Source of the DNA: JBJXHN01 sp046233135
GTDB taxonomy: Bacteria > Pseudomonadota > Alphaproteobacteria > Rhodospirillales > Rhodospirillaceae
Direction of reading: 5' to 3'
Length of the DNA: 64,000 bases
Assembly: GCA_046233135.1 (NCBI GenBank)
Contig: JBJXHN010000006.1
Coordinates: 1 to 64,000, forward strand
The translations under genes and the position numbers were made by a program. Below the pieces are notes generated by a model that was not told where the DNA came from, searched no databases, and worked only from the letters and a program-made list of their open reading frames with translations. Shown here one piece after another: positions 56,500 to 64,000 of the stretch. Numbering within the stretch: the stretch's first letter is position 1; every line of letters begins with the position of its first letter.

Positions 56500-58878
56500 A
56501 TGGGCGGATCATGGGGAGCGGTTTCGGTGAAGAACTTGTCCGTTGTTTGGCGGATCGCCATGTCCATGGCGGGCATCGCGGCGCTGACCACGCTTGTCAT
56601 GGCTTTGGTGTTCACCAACAGCCTGACGGACGTTACCCATAGGGCGATGGAGCGGGAGCTGTTGCGTCACCACGCAACATTCAGTTCCCGGTTGCAGGCG
56701 GAAGCTTTCCGTGCCCAATCGATGGCCGCTTTGGCCGCCGGGATTCCCGCCTCGGGTGCCGCGATGAAGGCCGGGGCGCGCGAGGATCTGGCGGCTCTGT
56801 TCCGTCCCGGATTCGCACGCCTGTCCGCCGAGTACGGGACGCGGCAGTTCCAGTTCCACCTACCCCCGGCCACATCCTTCCTGCGGGTGCATAAGCCCGA
56901 GAAGTTCGGCGACGATCTGTCGGACTTCCGCGAGACCGTGGCGACCGCCAACGCGAACCATGTGCCGGTGGCCGGTATCGAGAAGGGGGTGGCCGGTCTG
57001 GGAATACGCGGGGTGGTGCCGGTCCTTGCCGGAGAGACCCAGGTGGGGACGGTGGAATTCGGCATGTCCCTGGATCAGGCCTTCGCCGAAACCTTCAAGC
57101 GGGATTTCGGCGTCGACGTGGTGTTGCACTTGGAAACCGAAACCTCCGGTGCGGCCCAGACCCACACCCATGTTTACGAGACTAAGGCCACCACCCGCTC
57201 CGCACCCCTGCTGAGCGGGGAGGAGGTGGCCGCAGCCATTTCCGGCGACGGGGCGGTGGTTCTGCGCGATACGGCCGACGGGCCGGTGGCGGTAATGGCC
57301 CGCCCTGTCATCGACTTCACCGGACAGGCGGTGGGGGTGGTGGAACTGTCCATGGACGCGTCGGCCTATATGCAGCGGATCAGCGCCGCGCAGATGCGGG
57401 CGGTGCTGTGGGGCGTGGCGACCCTGCTGGTGGCCAGCCTGCTTGGCGTATTGCTTGCGCGCGGGATAGCCTTGCCGATCAGCCGCCTGACGGACGTGAT
57501 GCAGCGCCTGGCCGAGCGGGATTACGCCGTGGCCATCCCGCAGACGGATCGTGGGGACGAGGTGGGGCGGATGGCCCGGGCGATGCGCTTCTTTGCGGAC
57601 AAGGCGCGTGAAATCGCTGGTTTCGAGGAAGCGCAGCGGCAGAAGCTTGATGAGATGGACACCGCGCGGCGTACCCTGAGTGCCGATGCCGGGGCCAATC
57701 TCAAGGGCATGGTTTCTGCGGCCGTTGAAAGCAACGAAGCGATGGTGGTCCTGGCCAATATGATGCGCGACGTGGCGGACGCCTCGGAACTCAGCCAGAC
57801 CATGGCCGCTGCAGTGGAAGAGCTGGTTGCCAGCGTGCGCGAGATCGCCCAGTCGAGCGAGACGGCGGCGTCGGAGGCCGATGCCGCCGACGGCTCGGCG
57901 CGGGCCGGGGTCGAAGCCGCGAATCGCGCCGTGGCGACCATGGAGGCGATCCACCGGGCGGTGCGCAATGCGGCTGCCAATGTGGATACCCTGGCGGAGG
58001 CGTCGACCCAGATCGGTGTCATCGTTCAGGACATCGAAGACATCGCCGACCAGACCAACCTGCTGGCCCTGAACGCGACCATTGAAGCGGCACGGGCCGG
58101 CGATGCCGGCAAGGGCTTCGCGGTGGTGGCCGGAGAGGTGAAGAATCTGGCCAACCAGACGGGCCGGGCAACGGAAGATATTCGTAAGCGCATCAACAAC
58201 CTGCGGACCGAGATGGAAACCATTGTCGGCGCCATGCGGGAAGGCGCGGAAGCGGTGGACGAAGGGCGGTCCACGGTCAGCCAGGTGGGGGATCGGCTCC
58301 AGGAGATCTCTACGGGCATTGGCGGCGTGACGGCGAAGATGCGCGACATGGCGGGCATCCTGGCGCAGCAGACGGACGCGGCGACCGAGGTGGCGGCGGG
58401 GACCGGGCGTATGGCGACCCTGAATACGCGCAACGAAGCGGAGGTGGGCCAGATCCTCGACCAGATGGATCGGGCGACCAACGTGCTGGGTGAGCGGGTG
58501 GGCGCATTGGCTGCCCTGGGTACGGCGGAAGCCATCGTCGAAGTGGCGAAGAACGACCATGTGGTTTTCAAGAAGCGAATCACGGCGTCGGTGATGGGGC
58601 GGGATAGCTGGCGGGAACAGGATGTGCCCGATGAACACAGCTGCCGCCTGGGGCGCTGGTACGATTCCGTGACGGACTCGCGCCTGACCGGTCATCCGGC
58701 GTTCAAGGCCTTGGCCGAACCCCATCGCCGGGTCCATGAAGGAGGCAAGGAAACTCTGCGCCGCTGCAAGGCCGGCGACCGGGACGGCGCCATCAAGGCC
58801 CTGACCGGCGTCAACGAGGCCTCGCGGGAAGTGCTAGAGATCCTGGGCGCCCTCGGGCAGGCCCTGGTCGACGATTGA
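56500..58878 (+). CDS. Methyl-accepting chemotaxis protein with dCache_3-type sensor and CZB domain
   Basis: A 792-residue receptor; ATG 56500 follows GAAGGA. TM1 is about 14-38. The periplasmic double sensor (about 40-295) has QFHLPPATSFLRVHKPEKFG, the hallmark of the dCache_3 type, with GIRGVVPVLAG. TM2 is about 300-320, HAMP 320-372, and the signalling hairpin tip about 510-550 (IADQTNLLALNATIEAARAG). The C-terminal CZB zinc-binding domain spans about 683-790: H687 in NDHVVFKKRI, C715 in HSCRLGRWY and His of EPHRRVHE (742, 746). CZB domains bind zinc through His/Cys and in other systems sense oxidants such as HOCl or zinc itself. Monocistronic. Confidence 0.93.
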   Translation: MGGSWGAVSVKNLSVVWRIAMSMAGIAALTTLVMALVFTNSLTDVTHRAMERELLRHHATFSSRLQAEAFRAQSMAALAAGIPASGAAMKAGAREDLAALFRPGFARLSAEYGTRQFQFHLPPATSFLRVHKPEKFGDDLSDFRETVATANANHVPVAGIEKGVAGLGIRGVVPVLAGETQVGTVEFGMSLDQAFAETFKRDFGVDVVLHLETETSGAAQTHTHVYETKATTRSAPLLSGEEVAAAISGDGAVVLRDTADGPVAVMARPVIDFTGQAVGVVELSMDASAYMQRISAAQMRAVLWGVATLLVASLLGVLLARGIALPISRLTDVMQRLAERDYAVAIPQTDRGDEVGRMARAMRFFADKAREIAGFEEAQRQKLDEMDTARRTLSADAGANLKGMVSAAVESNEAMVVLANMMRDVADASELSQTMAAAVEELVASVREIAQSSETAASEADAADGSARAGVEAANRAVATMEAIHRAVRNAAANVDTLAEASTQIGVIVQDIEDIADQTNLLALNATIEAARAGDAGKGFAVVAGEVKNLANQTGRATEDIRKRINNLRTEMETIVGAMREGAEAVDEGRSTVSQVGDRLQEISTGIGGVTAKMRDMAGILAQQTDAATEVAAGTGRMATLNTRNEAEVGQILDQMDRATNVLGERVGALAALGTAEAIVEVAKNDHVVFKKRITASVMGRDSWREQDVPDEHSCRLGRWYDSVTDSRLTGHPAFKALAEPHRRVHEGGKETLRRCKAGDRDGAIKALTGVNEASREVLEILGALGQALVDD

Positions 58879-59127
58879 GGGGACAAGTCACCCCGGCGCA
58901 CCCGGACCTGCGAGGGTCATGTCATAGCCAATCGTGAGTGCGACGCGGGATGGTCTGGGATCGAAAGCCCGAAGTTTCGGCGCGCTGAAGCCTGTCTGGA
59001 TGCGCGATCGAGGATTTATGTTTCGATTTCGGAAGTCTTGACCACTTCGCAGGAGATCGGGGGGCGTGTGGTTTATGGCTAACTGAGAGGGGTCTCCGCG
59101 CAGCGGACTGCCGTGAGATAGGAAAAA

Positions 59128-59203
59128 TGGTGGGCCCGGCAGGACTCGAACCTGCAACCAGACGGTTATGAGCCGCCGGCTCTAACCATTGAGCTACAGG
59201 CCC
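59128..59203 (-). tRNA. tRNA with CAU anticodon (probably tRNA-Ile2, possibly elongator Met)
   Basis: 76 nt with encoded CCA on the minus strand. The acceptor stem GGGCCTG pairs with CGGGCCC (one wobble), the D arm is AGCTCAATGGTTAGAGC, the anticodon loop CTCATAA and the T arm GCAGGTTCGAGTCCTGC. The short D loop (AATGGTTA) and the GGCGGCTCATAACCGTCTG arm resemble the tRNA-Ile2 whose C34 is modified to lysidine by TilS, but elongator tRNA-Met shares the anticodon, so identity is not settled. Confidence 0.9.
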
Positions 59204-59259
59204 ACCAGTCCTCCGCCGAACAGGGCCTTGGCCCCAATGCGCCGGAGGGAAGAACGACA

Positions 59260-59289
59260 CCTATAGCCTGTAGAGGTTCGCGAAATCAA
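59260..59289 (-). promoter_or_regulatory. Promoter of the tRNA gene
   Basis: On the minus strand TTGATT (59284-59289), 18 bp, TATAGG (59260-59265), placing the transcript start about 50 nt before the mature tRNA 5' end. Confidence 0.55.
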
Positions 59290-59354
59290 GACCCCCGCGT
59301 AACCTCATCAAGCTATCGATGTCCGAGAGAGAAACTTTCGGAAAGCAGACACCC

Positions 59355-59828
59355 TCAGCAGAAGGCGATCTTGACCACTTCGTAGAACTTCGACCCGCCC
59401 GGCGCTTTCACTTCGATGGAATCGCCCATGCCTTTGCCTATCAGCGCCTTGCCGATGGGCGAGTGTACGCTGATGCGATTTGCCTTCAGGTCGGCCTCGT
59501 GCGGGCCGACGATCTGGTAGGTCTGCTCTTCGTCCGTGTCTTCGTCCGCCACGGTGACCGTGGCGCCGAAACGGACCGTGTCCCCCGACAGCTTGGAAAT
59601 GTCGATCACCTCTGCGCGGCTGACCACATCTTCCAGTTCCTTGATCCGCCCTTCGATGAAGCTCTGACGCTCCCGCGCGGCGTGGTATTCGGCGTTTTCC
59701 GACAGGTCCCCGTGCTCCCGGGCTTCGCTGATGGCGCGAATGACCGCCGGCCGCTCTACGGACTTCAAATTCTTCAATTCGTCCTCCAGACGGACAAGTC
59801 CGTCAGAGGTCATAGGAACTTTTTCCAT
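59355..59828 (-). CDS. greA: Transcription elongation factor GreA
   Basis: A 157-residue factor that rescues backtracked RNA polymerase by stimulating transcript cleavage. The N-terminal coiled coil (about 1-77) carries the acidic tip residues in EAREHGDLSENAEYHAARER. The C-terminal FKBP-like domain includes QIVGPHEADLKANRISVHSP, IGKALIGKGMGDSIEVKAPG and ends FYEVVKIAFC. Length is normal. It lies 66 nt downstream of carB on the same strand, as in many alphaproteobacteria, so it may be part of the car operon. Confidence 0.97.
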   Translation of the reverse strand: MEKVPMTSDGLVRLEDELKNLKSVERPAVIRAISEAREHGDLSENAEYHAARERQSFIEGRIKELEDVVSRAEVIDISKLSGDTVRFGATVTVADEDTDEEQTYQIVGPHEADLKANRISVHSPIGKALIGKGMGDSIEVKAPGGSKFYEVVKIAFC

Positions 59829-59894
59829 GCCATGCTGATCCTTAGAGATGACGACCCGGCTGTCCCGGTGTGCGTGACCGACCCCTCCCGACGG

Positions 59895-62800
59895 TCAGGA
59901 CCCTCTAAAATATTCTTGCAGGGGCGCCACTTCAAGATGTCCTTGCCGCACCGCGGTCATCGCCTTGATTGCCGCCGATGCCCCCGCGATGGTCGTGTAG
60001 TGCGGCACATTGCGCATCAAGGCGGTGTGACGGATGTCGAAGCTGTCCTTTTGCGACTGCACACCCTCGCTGGTGTTGATCACCAGGTGGATATCACCGC
60101 TGATCATCGCATCCACACAATGCGGGCGGCCTTCCAGCACCTTGTTGATGTGGTCCACCTGCAAGCCATTTTCCTTCAGGAACCGGGCGGTGCCCCGAGT
60201 GGCGACCAGATGGAAGCCGAGATCGCTCAGCTCCCGGGCCACGGGCAGCAGGGAGTCCTTGTCGCTGTCGCGCACCGAGATGAAGGCCGTTCCGCCGACC
60301 GGCAGCAGCACGCCCGCCCCCAGCTGGGACTTGGCGTAGGCGCGCTCGAAGGTGGCGTCAATGCCCATCACCTCGCCGGTGGACTTCATCTCCGGCCCCA
60401 GCACGATGTCGACGCCGGGGAAGCGGGCGAAGGGGAACACAGCCTCCTTCACCGCCACATGGTCAAGCTCCGGCGGCGTCAGCTTGAAGTCGGCCAGAGT
60501 CTCGCCGGCCATCACCCGGGCGGCGATCTTGGCGATCGGCACCCCGGTGGCCTTGGCCACGAACGGCACCGTACGGCTGGCGCGGGGGTTCACTTCCAGC
60601 AGATAGATGTCCCGGCCCTTGATGGCGAACTGGATGTTCATCAGGCCGCGCACCTTCAGGCCCTTGGCCAACTGCTCGGTCTGAAGGATCAGCGCGTCGA
60701 TGGTCTCCTGGTCCAGGGAATAGGGCGGCAGGGAACAGGCGCTGTCGCCGGAGTGGATCCCCGCTTCCTCGATATGCTGCATGATGCCGGCGACATAGAT
60801 GGTCTCGCCATCGGCGATGGCATCCACATCCACCTCGATCGCTCCGGCCAGATAGCCGTCGATCAGAACAGGGTCGGTGCCGCTGACCACCACGGCGGTT
60901 TCCATATAGGTGTTGAGCTGGCTTTCCTCGTGGACGATCTGCATCGCCCGGCCACCCAGCACGTAGGACGGTCGGATCACCACCGGATAGCCGATGCGCG
61001 CGGCCACACCCCGGGCCTGTTCCACCGAATAGGCGATGCCGTTGGCCGGCTGGCGCAGCTTCAGGTCGGTGATCAGGTGCTGGAAACGCTCCCGATCTTC
61101 GGCCAGGTCGATGGAGTCCGGCGCGGTGCCCAGCACGGGAATGCCCGCCCGCTCCAGGTCACGGGCCAGCTTCAGCGGGGTCTGGCCGCCGAACTGCACG
61201 ATGACCCCCAGCAGGGTGCCCTTCTTCTGTTCCAGGTGGCAAAGCTCGATGACGTCTTCGGCGGTCAACGGTTCGAAATACAGCCGGTCTGAGGTGTCAT
61301 AGTCGGTGGACACCGTTTCCGGGTTGCAGTTGACCATGATGGTCTCGATGTCGACGTCCGACAGGGCATAGGCCGCATGGACGCAGCAATAGTCGAACTC
61401 GATCCCCTGGCCGATGCGGTTCGGACCTCCGCCCAGGATCACCACCTTGCGACGGTCGCTGATCTCGGCTTCGCATTCCGCCGGATTGAGGCCATCGCCT
61501 TCGTAGCAGGAATACATGTAGGGGGTGCGGGACGGGAACTCGCCGCCGCAGGTATCGATGCGCTTGTAGACCGGGTGCACGTTCAGCACCTTGCGGCGGA
61601 ACGACACCTCATCCAGGGTCTTGCCGGTCAGCTTGGACAGGCGGGCGTCGGAGAAGCCCATCTTCTTGACCCGCAGCAGGCCATGGGAATCACCGGGCAG
61701 GCCATCGGCCCGCAGGCGCGCTTCCTCGGCGATGATTTCCTCGATCCGCTCCAGGAACCAGCGGTCGTAGTGGCAGACGGCCGCGATTTCGTCGACGGAG
61801 AAGCCGTGGCGGAAGGCCTGGGCGATCACCAGCAGGCGGTCCGGGCGGGGCTTGGACAGGGCTGCCCGCACCGCATCGGCTCCGTCGGGCTCGTCCGCAC
61901 CGGGGATCACCACCTCGTCCAGGCCGTCCAGGCCGGTTTCCAGCGAGCGCAGACCCTTCTGAAGGCTCTCGGCGAAGGTCCGGCCGATGGCCATGGCCTC
62001 GCCGACGCTCTTCATGGAGCTGGTCAGCAGGGGCTCGGTGTCGGGGAACTTTTCGAAGGTGAAGCGCGGGAGCTTGGTCACCACGTAGTCGATGGTCGGC
62101 TCGAAAGCCGCGGGGGTCACGCCGGTGATGTCGTTGGTCAGCTCGTCCAGGGTATAGCCCACGGCCAGCTTGGCGGCGACCTTGGCGATGGGGAAGCCGG
62201 TGGCCTTGGAAGCCAACGCCGAGGAGCGCGAGACGCGCGGGTTCATTTCGATGACCACCAAGCGGCCATCCTGGGGGTTCACGGCGAACTGCACGTTGGA
62301 CCCGCCGGTCTCCACGCCGATTTCCCGCAGGCAGGCGATGGAGGCATCGCGCATCACCTGATATTCCTTGTCGGTCAGGGTCAGCGCCGGGGCTACGGTC
62401 ACCGAATCGCCGGTGTGCACGCCCATGGGGTCGATGTTTTCGATGGAGCAGACGATAATGCAGTTGTCCGCGCGGTCGCGGACCACCTCCATCTCGTATT
62501 CCTTCCAGCCGAGCACGCTTTCCTCGACCAGCACCTGGCTGACCGGCGAGGCGGCCAGACCCGAGGCGATGATGCGGTCGTATTCCTCGCGGTTATAGGC
62601 GATGCCGCCGCCCTGGCCGCCCAGGGTGAAGCTGGGGCGGATGATCACCGGCAGGCCGATTTCTTCCAGGGCATCCTTGCCCTCGGCAATGGTGTGCACC
62701 AAGGCGCTGCGAGGGCATTTCAGACCGATCTTCTGCATGGCCTCGCGGAACAGCAGGCGGTCTTCGGCCTTGGCGATCACCTCCTTGCGGGCAGCGATCA

Positions 62801-63143
62801 TCTCCACCCCGTACTGGTCCAGCACGCCCATGTCGGCCAGCTTCATGGCGGTGTTCAGGCCGGTCTGACCGCCCATGGTGGGCAGCAGCGCATCGGGCCG
62901 TTCCCGGGCGATGATGGCGGCCACCATCTCGGGCGTGATCGGCTCGATATAGGTGGCGTCGGCTGTCTCCGGGTCGGTCATGATGGTGGCCGGATTGGAG
63001 TTGACCAGGATCACCCGATAGCCTTCCGCGCGCAGGGCCTTACAGGCCTGGGCGCCCGAATAGTCGAATTCACAGGCCTGGCCGATGACGATCGGTCCGG
63101 CGCCAATGACCAGAATGCTTTCGATATCGGTGCGTTTGGGCAT
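59895..63143 (-). CDS. carB: Carbamoyl-phosphate synthase large subunit
   Basis: A 1082-residue synthetase that uses ammonia passed from CarA, bicarbonate and two ATP to make carbamoyl phosphate for arginine and pyrimidine synthesis. Two homologous ATP-grasp halves are visible: half 1 starts ILVIGAGPIVIGQACEFDYS with PSFTLGGQGGGIAYN and NPRVSRSSALASKATG; half 2 starts VVILGGGPNRIGQGIEFDYC with PSYVLGGRAMQI and NPRASRTVPFVAKATGVPIA. The C-terminal MGS-like allosteric domain covers the last about 140 residues (LPVARELSDLGFHLVATRGT). Complete and undisturbed. Confidence 0.98.
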   Translation of the reverse strand: MPKRTDIESILVIGAGPIVIGQACEFDYSGAQACKALRAEGYRVILVNSNPATIMTDPETADATYIEPITPEMVAAIIARERPDALLPTMGGQTGLNTAMKLADMGVLDQYGVEMIAARKEVIAKAEDRLLFREAMQKIGLKCPRSALVHTIAEGKDALEEIGLPVIIRPSFTLGGQGGGIAYNREEYDRIIASGLAASPVSQVLVEESVLGWKEYEMEVVRDRADNCIIVCSIENIDPMGVHTGDSVTVAPALTLTDKEYQVMRDASIACLREIGVETGGSNVQFAVNPQDGRLVVIEMNPRVSRSSALASKATGFPIAKVAAKLAVGYTLDELTNDITGVTPAAFEPTIDYVVTKLPRFTFEKFPDTEPLLTSSMKSVGEAMAIGRTFAESLQKGLRSLETGLDGLDEVVIPGADEPDGADAVRAALSKPRPDRLLVIAQAFRHGFSVDEIAAVCHYDRWFLERIEEIIAEEARLRADGLPGDSHGLLRVKKMGFSDARLSKLTGKTLDEVSFRRKVLNVHPVYKRIDTCGGEFPSRTPYMYSCYEGDGLNPAECEAEISDRRKVVILGGGPNRIGQGIEFDYCCVHAAYALSDVDIETIMVNCNPETVSTDYDTSDRLYFEPLTAEDVIELCHLEQKKGTLLGVIVQFGGQTPLKLARDLERAGIPVLGTAPDSIDLAEDRERFQHLITDLKLRQPANGIAYSVEQARGVAARIGYPVVIRPSYVLGGRAMQIVHEESQLNTYMETAVVVSGTDPVLIDGYLAGAIEVDVDAIADGETIYVAGIMQHIEEAGIHSGDSACSLPPYSLDQETIDALILQTEQLAKGLKVRGLMNIQFAIKGRDIYLLEVNPRASRTVPFVAKATGVPIAKIAARVMAGETLADFKLTPPELDHVAVKEAVFPFARFPGVDIVLGPEMKSTGEVMGIDATFERAYAKSQLGAGVLLPVGGTAFISVRDSDKDSLLPVARELSDLGFHLVATRGTARFLKENGLQVDHINKVLEGRPHCVDAMISGDIHLVINTSEGVQSQKDSFDIRHTALMRNVPHYTTIAGASAAIKAMTAVRQGHLEVAPLQEYFRGS

Positions 63144-63331
63144 GGGTGGTCCTTAGATGCTCTGCGCCCCGCCCGCTGCATGGGGGTCGGGACCCGTGAG
63201 TACCGGCGTCCGGGCCGGCGATGACGGCGAAACCGGAAGAACGGACGCGTGGAGAAGGAAGCCCCGGACGAACGGCCCGCCGGGGCAGGGCGGTCAAAAG
63301 GTCGCGATCCCGACCCGTCAAGCCCGCCCCG

Positions 63332-64000
63332 TCAGGCGGCAGAGGCCTTGCGGGTCGCCATCAGATCGGCAAAACGCTTGAACAGGTACTGGCTGTCCTG
63401 AGGGCCGGGCGAGGCCTCGGGATGGTACTGCACGGAAAATACCGGCTTGCCGTCCACCGCCAGCCCTTCCAGAACCCCGTCGAACAGGCTGGTGTGGGTT
63501 TCGGTGACACCGGCCGGCAGAGATGCCCGGTCCACGGCGAACCCGTGGTTCATCGAGGTGATCTCCACCTTGCCGGTGGTGTGGTCCTTCACCGGATGGT
63601 TCGCCCCGCGATGGCCGATATCCATTTTATAGGTCTTGGCCCCCAGCGCGAGAGCCAGCATCTGATGACCCAGGCAAATGCCGAAGATGGGCTTGCCGGT
63701 GTCCAGCAGGGACTTGATCACCGGCACGGCATATTCACCGGTGGCCGCCGGGTCACCCGGGCCGTTGGACAGGAAGATGCCGTCCGGTTCGTGCCGCATC
63801 ACGTCTTCCACCGTGGCCGAGGCCGGCACCACCGTTACCCGGCAGCCCTGCGAGGCCAGGGAGCGCAGGATGTTGCGCTTGGCGCCGTAGTCGATGGCGA
63901 CCACATGGTATTCCGGGGAGTCCACCGTGCCGAACCCGTTTTCGGGTGCCCAGCGGGTCTGGTCCCAGGTGTAGGTCTGGGGGCAGGTCACGTCCTTGGC
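63332..64000 (-). CDS. carA: Carbamoyl-phosphate synthase small subunit, glutaminase (5' part outside window)
   Basis: At least 223 residues of the class I glutamine amidotransferase end; the gene continues past the right edge. Key residues are the nucleophile Cys in IFGICLGHQMLALALG, His and Glu in VQYHPEASPGP, and the preceding FLSNGPGDPAATGEYA oxyanion loop. It precedes carB by 188 bp on the same strand, the standard carAB order. No regulatory structure stands out in the carA-carB spacer. Confidence 0.96.
   Translation of the reverse strand, partial: AKDVTCPQTYTWDQTRWAPENGFGTVDSPEYHVVAIDYGAKRNILRSLASQGCRVTVVPASATVEDVMRHEPDGIFLSNGPGDPAATGEYAVPVIKSLLDTGKPIFGICLGHQMLALALGAKTYKMDIGHRGANHPVKDHTTGKVEITSMNHGFAVDRASLPAGVTETHTSLFDGVLEGLAVDGKPVFSVQYHPEASPGPQDSQYLFKRFADLMATRKASAA

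Noticed and set aside
61377..63224. Long plus-strand open frame opposite carB
   Set aside because: Antisense shadow with Gly/His/Gln/Ala-rich composition; carB is complete and highly conserved on the other strand.

Overview
The window is high-GC DNA from the chromosome of a free-living, motile alphaproteobacterium, most likely of the order Rhodospirillales. This is inferred from gene content: an oxygen-tolerant-type KorAB 2-oxoacid:ferredoxin oxidoreductase with a 2[4Fe-4S] ferredoxin, a ctaA/ctaB heme A module, many PAS-rich hybrid kinases, and chemoreceptors with C-terminal PilZ and CZB domains. I see no rRNA operon, prophage, CRISPR array or conjugation module. Almost all the DNA is ordinary chromosomal coding sequence.

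Layout. 1-11.7 kb is iron acquisition. A siderophore receptor / periplasmic binding protein / siderophore-interacting reductase operon lies next to a tetR gene that is preceded by a 20-codon ORF. An orphan acidic protein gene follows, then a complete FecI-FecR-FecA-type surface-signalling set. 11.7-12.4 kb is a scar: the left end of an IS3-family element abuts a decayed chemoreceptor fragment. 12.4-17.0 kb holds a hybrid histidine kinase with a LuxR-type regulator, plus two stand-alone receivers, one of which lacks its phospho-acceptor Asp. 17.0-17.7 kb has no firmly supported gene but has strong RNA-structure signals. 17.7-27.2 kb is metabolic and transport: a RidA protein, a class IV aminotransferase with a sulfotransferase-like partner, LysE, EamA, TerC and MFS transporters, a VOC protein and a BaiN/HI0933-type flavoprotein. 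27.3-31.2 kb has a Cache-HAMP-MCP-PilZ receptor and small hypothetical genes.

31.4-39.6 kb holds a Na/Pi-type transporter, a compact heme A/oxidase-assembly operon (36-aa membrane peptide, DUF420, divergent heme-copper-oxidase-like protein, ctaB, ctaA), a DUF2189 protein and a TauE/SafE permease. 39.6-45.6 kb is a second kinase/regulator pair; the kinase has four PAS domains, a GAF domain and a four-Cys cluster. 45.8-51.4 kb holds a tetR gene with a 40-bp tandem repeat starting at its stop codon, a cNMP-binding protein, an isochorismatase-family hydrolase, a DEAD-box helicase with a repetitive basic tail, and a VTT-domain protein. 51.6-55.6 kb is ferredoxin / korA / korB / ferritin-like protein. 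55.7-64 kb holds an esterase, a dCache-HAMP-MCP-CZB receptor, a CAU-anticodon tRNA, greA, carB and the 3' part of carA.

Functional reading. Two TonB systems import chelated iron; one is induced by FecIR signalling. Two kinase operons and two intact receptors feed signalling and chemotaxis, with probable c-di-GMP and zinc inputs. KorAB with the divergent ferredoxin links 2-oxoglutarate to low-potential electrons. CtaA/CtaB supply heme A. No gene shows convincing evidence of being a wholly new defence or mobile system. The best candidates for novelty are the orphan at 6074, the phospho-dead receiver at 16631, the SD-hiding hairpin unit at 17.05-17.43 kb, the divergent oxidase-like protein at 35299 and the Cys-cluster PAS kinase at 41598.
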